Positions 42,454 to 44,704 of a stretch of DNA of 44,704 nt are shown here, piece by piece; within the stretch, counting starts at the first letter, position 1, and every line of letters begins with the position of its first letter. The position numbers and the translations under genes were made by a program. The notes under the pieces are model-generated. The model worked only from the letters and a program-made list of their open reading frames with translations, ran no database searches and was not told where the DNA came from. The stretch comes from Planctomycetales bacterium. Its GTDB lineage: Bacteria > Planctomycetota > Planctomycetia > Pirellulales > Lacipirellulaceae. Location: assembly GCA_020427145.1 (NCBI GenBank), contig JAGQOU010000043.1:1-44704 (forward strand), read 5' to 3'.

Positions 42454-43575
42454 ATGAAGATTCTCAAGACGCTATCAGCAATCACCACAGTCGCTGTGCT
42501 GGTGATTGCAGGCCCCTCGTTTGCCGCGACACTAAGTCCCTTAACGAGTTTTGGCGGAGGCGACGGCTGGCTCGCGCCTGGCGAAGATCCTAATCTTACG
42601 ACCGACAACACCCAGCGCGGCATGACCTACAACGCCGCCAACGATCACATTTACGTGGTCGACCGCAATGGCGGCACGACGGTCGAGATTTACAACGGAA
42701 CGACCGGCGCCTCAGTTGGTTCTCTCGATATGACCGGTCTCAGCGGCGGGGTGTTTCTGCTGAACTCCATCGACGTCGCCGATGATGGCGCCATCTACGC
42801 CGCTAACTTGCGGACCAATACCGACCCGGCCAATAGCGCCACGACGTTGAAGATCTATCGCTGGGCCAACGAAGCCGCGGCGCCGACGCTCGCCTACAAT
42901 GCACAGCCTGGTCCCGGCTTGCGGCTTGGCGACACCTTGGCGGCGACCGGTGCGGGAGCCAACACGTTGTTGTTGGCCGGCATCAACGACGGCAACGGCT
43001 CGTCGGCCGACCCGAACGTGAATTCCTATGCGGTGTTCTCGACCGCCGATGGTTTGAATTTCTCCTCCACCGTACCGGCATTCCCGTCCGACCCGCCGCC
43101 GACGGGCGCGCATCGCTTAGGAATTGATTTCATCGACGCCAATAGCGTGCTTGGCAGCCAAACCGGCGCGAGCGCCTACCTGTCGACCTTCGACCTCGGC
43201 GCGGCGACCGCGGCACTCGATAACGAGGCGACCAAGACGAGCAGCGGCCAAGCCCCGCTGGCTTATTACGCCCCGCTCGGATTGGCAGCGTTCGTTGATA
43301 TCAATTCGAGCGTCGTCAGCCTCTACGAAGTCGACGGCCTGGGGAACCTCGTTCTGAACGACAGCGCCACCACGCTCACGCTTCCGTCGGTCGGCAACGT
43401 CAACGGATCCGGCGACTTGAAGTTTGGCGTCGGGCCCGGCGGCGATCTGCGGTTGTACGTCCTAAACACCAACAACGGCATTCAGGCCTTCAACGTCGTC
43501 GTGCCCGAGCCGTCGACGGTGGCGCTCATTGCAGCGGGGCTCGCCGCGGCGGTGATTCGCCGGCGCTGCGCCTGA
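42454..43575 (+). CDS. Secreted propeller-like PEP-CTERM protein
   Basis: 373 residues from the ATG at 42454, with GGAGG at 42441-42445. Signal peptide ITTVAVLVIAGPSFA. The mature part has repeated beta-strand blades (RGMTYNAANDHIYVVDRN, NSIDVADDGAIYAANLRTN, RLGDTLAATGAGANTLLLAG, KFGVGPGGDLRLYVLNTNNG) resembling the DUF4623-type propeller seen in PEP-CTERM proteins; the family name is tentative. The end is a textbook PEP-CTERM signal, VVPEPSTVALIAAGLAAA then VIRRRCA. There is no enzyme motif. It is followed by a strong hairpin and by a paralog in tandem (RGMAYN, VADDGAIYMANL), so the pair arose by duplication but is now well diverged. Role unknown; binding or structural surface protein is plausible. 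Confidence 0.88.
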   Translation: MKILKTLSAITTVAVLVIAGPSFAATLSPLTSFGGGDGWLAPGEDPNLTTDNTQRGMTYNAANDHIYVVDRNGGTTVEIYNGTTGASVGSLDMTGLSGGVFLLNSIDVADDGAIYAANLRTNTDPANSATTLKIYRWANEAAAPTLAYNAQPGPGLRLGDTLAATGAGANTLLLAGINDGNGSSADPNVNSYAVFSTADGLNFSSTVPAFPSDPPPTGAHRLGIDFIDANSVLGSQTGASAYLSTFDLGAATAALDNEATKTSSGQAPLAYYAPLGLAAFVDINSSVVSLYEVDGLGNLVLNDSATTLTLPSVGNVNGSGDLKFGVGPGGDLRLYVLNTNNGIQAFNVVVPEPSTVALIAAGLAAAVIRRRCA

Positions 43576-43593
43576 ATCGAGACGGAACGACCA

Positions 43594-43627
43594 TATCGCG
43601 CGGGCGAGCCGCCTCGCCCGCGCGATA
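43594..43627 (+). terminator. Perfect 15-bp hairpin terminator after the first propeller-like gene
   Basis: The arm at 43594-43608 (TATCGCGCGGGCGAG) pairs perfectly with 43613-43627 around a 4-base CCGC loop, 18 bases past the stop codon. Only CTT follows instead of a T-run, so it may need Rho or serve as a bidirectional or RNA-stabilising structure. Confidence 0.7.
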
Positions 43628-43634
43628 CTTAGCA

Positions 43635-43676
43635 AATTGAGTCCGCCGCTTTGCACAGACCCCCGATGACTCAATT
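43635..43676. promoter_or_regulatory. Inverted repeat upstream of the second propeller-like gene
   Basis: AATTGAGT (43635-43642) and ACTCAATT (43669-43676) are exact inverted copies 26 bases apart, extended by GC on the outer side with one mismatch. They sit 110-150 bases before the next start and could be an operator. Function is inferred from position only. Confidence 0.3.
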
Positions 43677-43787
43677 GCCATCCGCGCTCGGTTCCCGACT
43701 GCGCGGAAATATATGATTGGCGTCGGCATCGTGATCCCTTGACGCGTCGCGCCCCGATTGGCCGCCGCAACCTGGAGTGAATTTCCC

Positions 43788-44704
43788 ATGCGTTTGCCTA
43801 TTCTGACTCGCTTCCGCTCGGCAGGCTGCCTTGCCCTTGCGGCGATCATTCTGCCTGCTCCGCTGTACGCAGCCACTTTCAACCCGCTGGTCGGGTTTGG
43901 TTTGAGTTCCGTGGATCCGACCGGCAACGGCGAACGTTATCCCGGCGAAGTGGTCATCGGCGACTTGGCCGGTACGACCGATGGCCTCGGCAACTATAAG
44001 TACCTTGGGACCAGCAACCTGGAACGAGGCATGGCCTACAATCCGACCACGGGTAATCTGCTCGTGCTTAGCCGACTCGGTGATCCGAACGTCGAGAAGA
44101 GCTTTCGCATTCTGGACGGCATGACCGGAGCCGATAAGGGCTTCGTCGACTTCAACGGCACCAACGTTACCGGCGGCACGTTCACGCGCAACATGGTCGG
44201 CGTGGCCGACGACGGCGCCATCTACATGGCCAACCTGACCACCGACGCCAGTTCGTCTCCGTTTAAGATCTACCGGTGGGACAGCGAAACCGACCCCGAA
44301 CCGTCGTTGGTCTACAGCGGCGCCCCGCTGGCCGGCGCTCGCTTGGGCGACTCGTTCGACGTGATCGGCAGCGGATCCGATACCCGGCTCGTGGCTGGCT
44401 ACGGCAACAGTCCCAGCGTACCAGGCAACAATGGCTTCGCGATTTTTGATACGACCGACGGGGGCCTGAGCTTTACCGCGACGAACGTCAGCATTCCCAG
44501 CACCGACACCAATGCCGGCGACTTCCGCCTCGGCATCACCTTCACGGACAGCGACACGATACTGGGGCGCGGCGACGGCTCCGTGTCCGGAGACGCGACG
44601 CGGGTCGTGGACGTGTCGGGGGGTATGGGAACTCTGATTGATAGTTTTCTTACGGACGGCACAACGCTTCGCTTGCTAGATTATGCCCTCATCGACGGAC
44701 GCCC
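43788..44704 (+). CDS. Secreted propeller-like protein, paralog of the preceding gene (3' end beyond the window)
   Basis: The frame is open from the ATG at 43788 to the window edge, giving 305 complete codons. GGAG lies at 43774-43777, and the signal peptide is RSAGCLALAAIILPAPLYAA. The mature start (TFNPLVGFG) and the blades (NLERGMAYNPTTGNLLVLSR, VGVADDGAIYMANLTTD, FKIYRWDSETDPEP, GARLGDSFDVIGSGSDTRL, FRLGITFTDSDTILGRGDG) match the 42454 product in order, so it belongs to the same propeller-like family. A C-terminal PEP-CTERM signal is expected but lies outside the window. It has an insert near the N-terminus (GEVVIGDLAGTTDGLGNYKY) that the first paralog lacks. Function unknown. Confidence 0.88.
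   Translation, partial: MRLPILTRFRSAGCLALAAIILPAPLYAATFNPLVGFGLSSVDPTGNGERYPGEVVIGDLAGTTDGLGNYKYLGTSNLERGMAYNPTTGNLLVLSRLGDPNVEKSFRILDGMTGADKGFVDFNGTNVTGGTFTRNMVGVADDGAIYMANLTTDASSSPFKIYRWDSETDPEPSLVYSGAPLAGARLGDSFDVIGSGSDTRLVAGYGNSPSVPGNNGFAIFDTTDGGLSFTATNVSIPSTDTNAGDFRLGITFTDSDTILGRGDGSVSGDATRVVDVSGGMGTLIDSFLTDGTTLRLLDYALIDGR

Overview
The window looks like a piece of a planctomycete chromosome, most likely order Pirellulales. Evidence: GC-rich coding sequence, many sulfatases, several large PEP-CTERM proteins with dockerin-like 'DFLxWQR' repeats, a DUF1559 prepilin-like protein, and a Rhodopirellula/Verrucomicrobium-type ECF sigma factor next to a FecR-like anti-sigma. The assignment is an inference from gene content. 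No rRNA, tRNA, IS element or CRISPR array was recognised.

Layout. (1) 1-2051: the 3' part of a cysNC sulfate-activation fusion gene and a small HPF/RaiA-like gene. (2) 2172-7512: a tightly coupled ABC-transporter, HlyD and TolC operon whose ABC protein has lost the canonical residue in every ATPase motif I could align. (3) 7678-25591, all on the minus strand: three secreted sulfatases, a GH128 glucanase with a long display module, a 1637-residue autotransporter-type repeat protein, a sulfatase fused to the same display module, and a small PEP-CTERM protein duplicated from the N-terminus of the 1637-residue protein. (4) 25733-29399, minus: an ECF sigma, FecR, DUF1559 and lipoprotein operon ending in a clear terminator. 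It is divergent from (5) 29733-32010, plus: a GH128 enzyme and a sulfatase separated by one base. (6) 32070-38522: two Gfo/Idh/MocA oxidoreductases and an AnmK-like kinase on the minus strand, divergent from a XylR-type AraC regulator coupled to a sodium:solute symporter. (7) 38552-42006, minus: a GHL10/DUF187 glycosidase with dockerin and PEP-CTERM, preceded by a secreted FAD oxidoreductase. (8) 42454-end, plus: two tandem propeller-like secreted paralogs, the second cut by the window edge.

Regions 3 to 7 together read as a polysaccharide-degradation and surface-display locus. Sulfatases and GH128 enzymes would attack a sulfated glycan, possibly a beta-1,3-glucan. PEP-CTERM and dockerin-like tails would sort some of the enzymes to the cell surface. 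The ECF/FecR pair and the XylR-like protein would provide substrate-responsive control, and the symporter, dehydrogenases and kinase would handle released sugars. The substrate itself cannot be read from the sequence. The two features most worth following up are the pseudo-ATPase tripartite exporter and the roughly 430-residue C-terminal cassette shared by three proteins with unrelated N-terminal modules.
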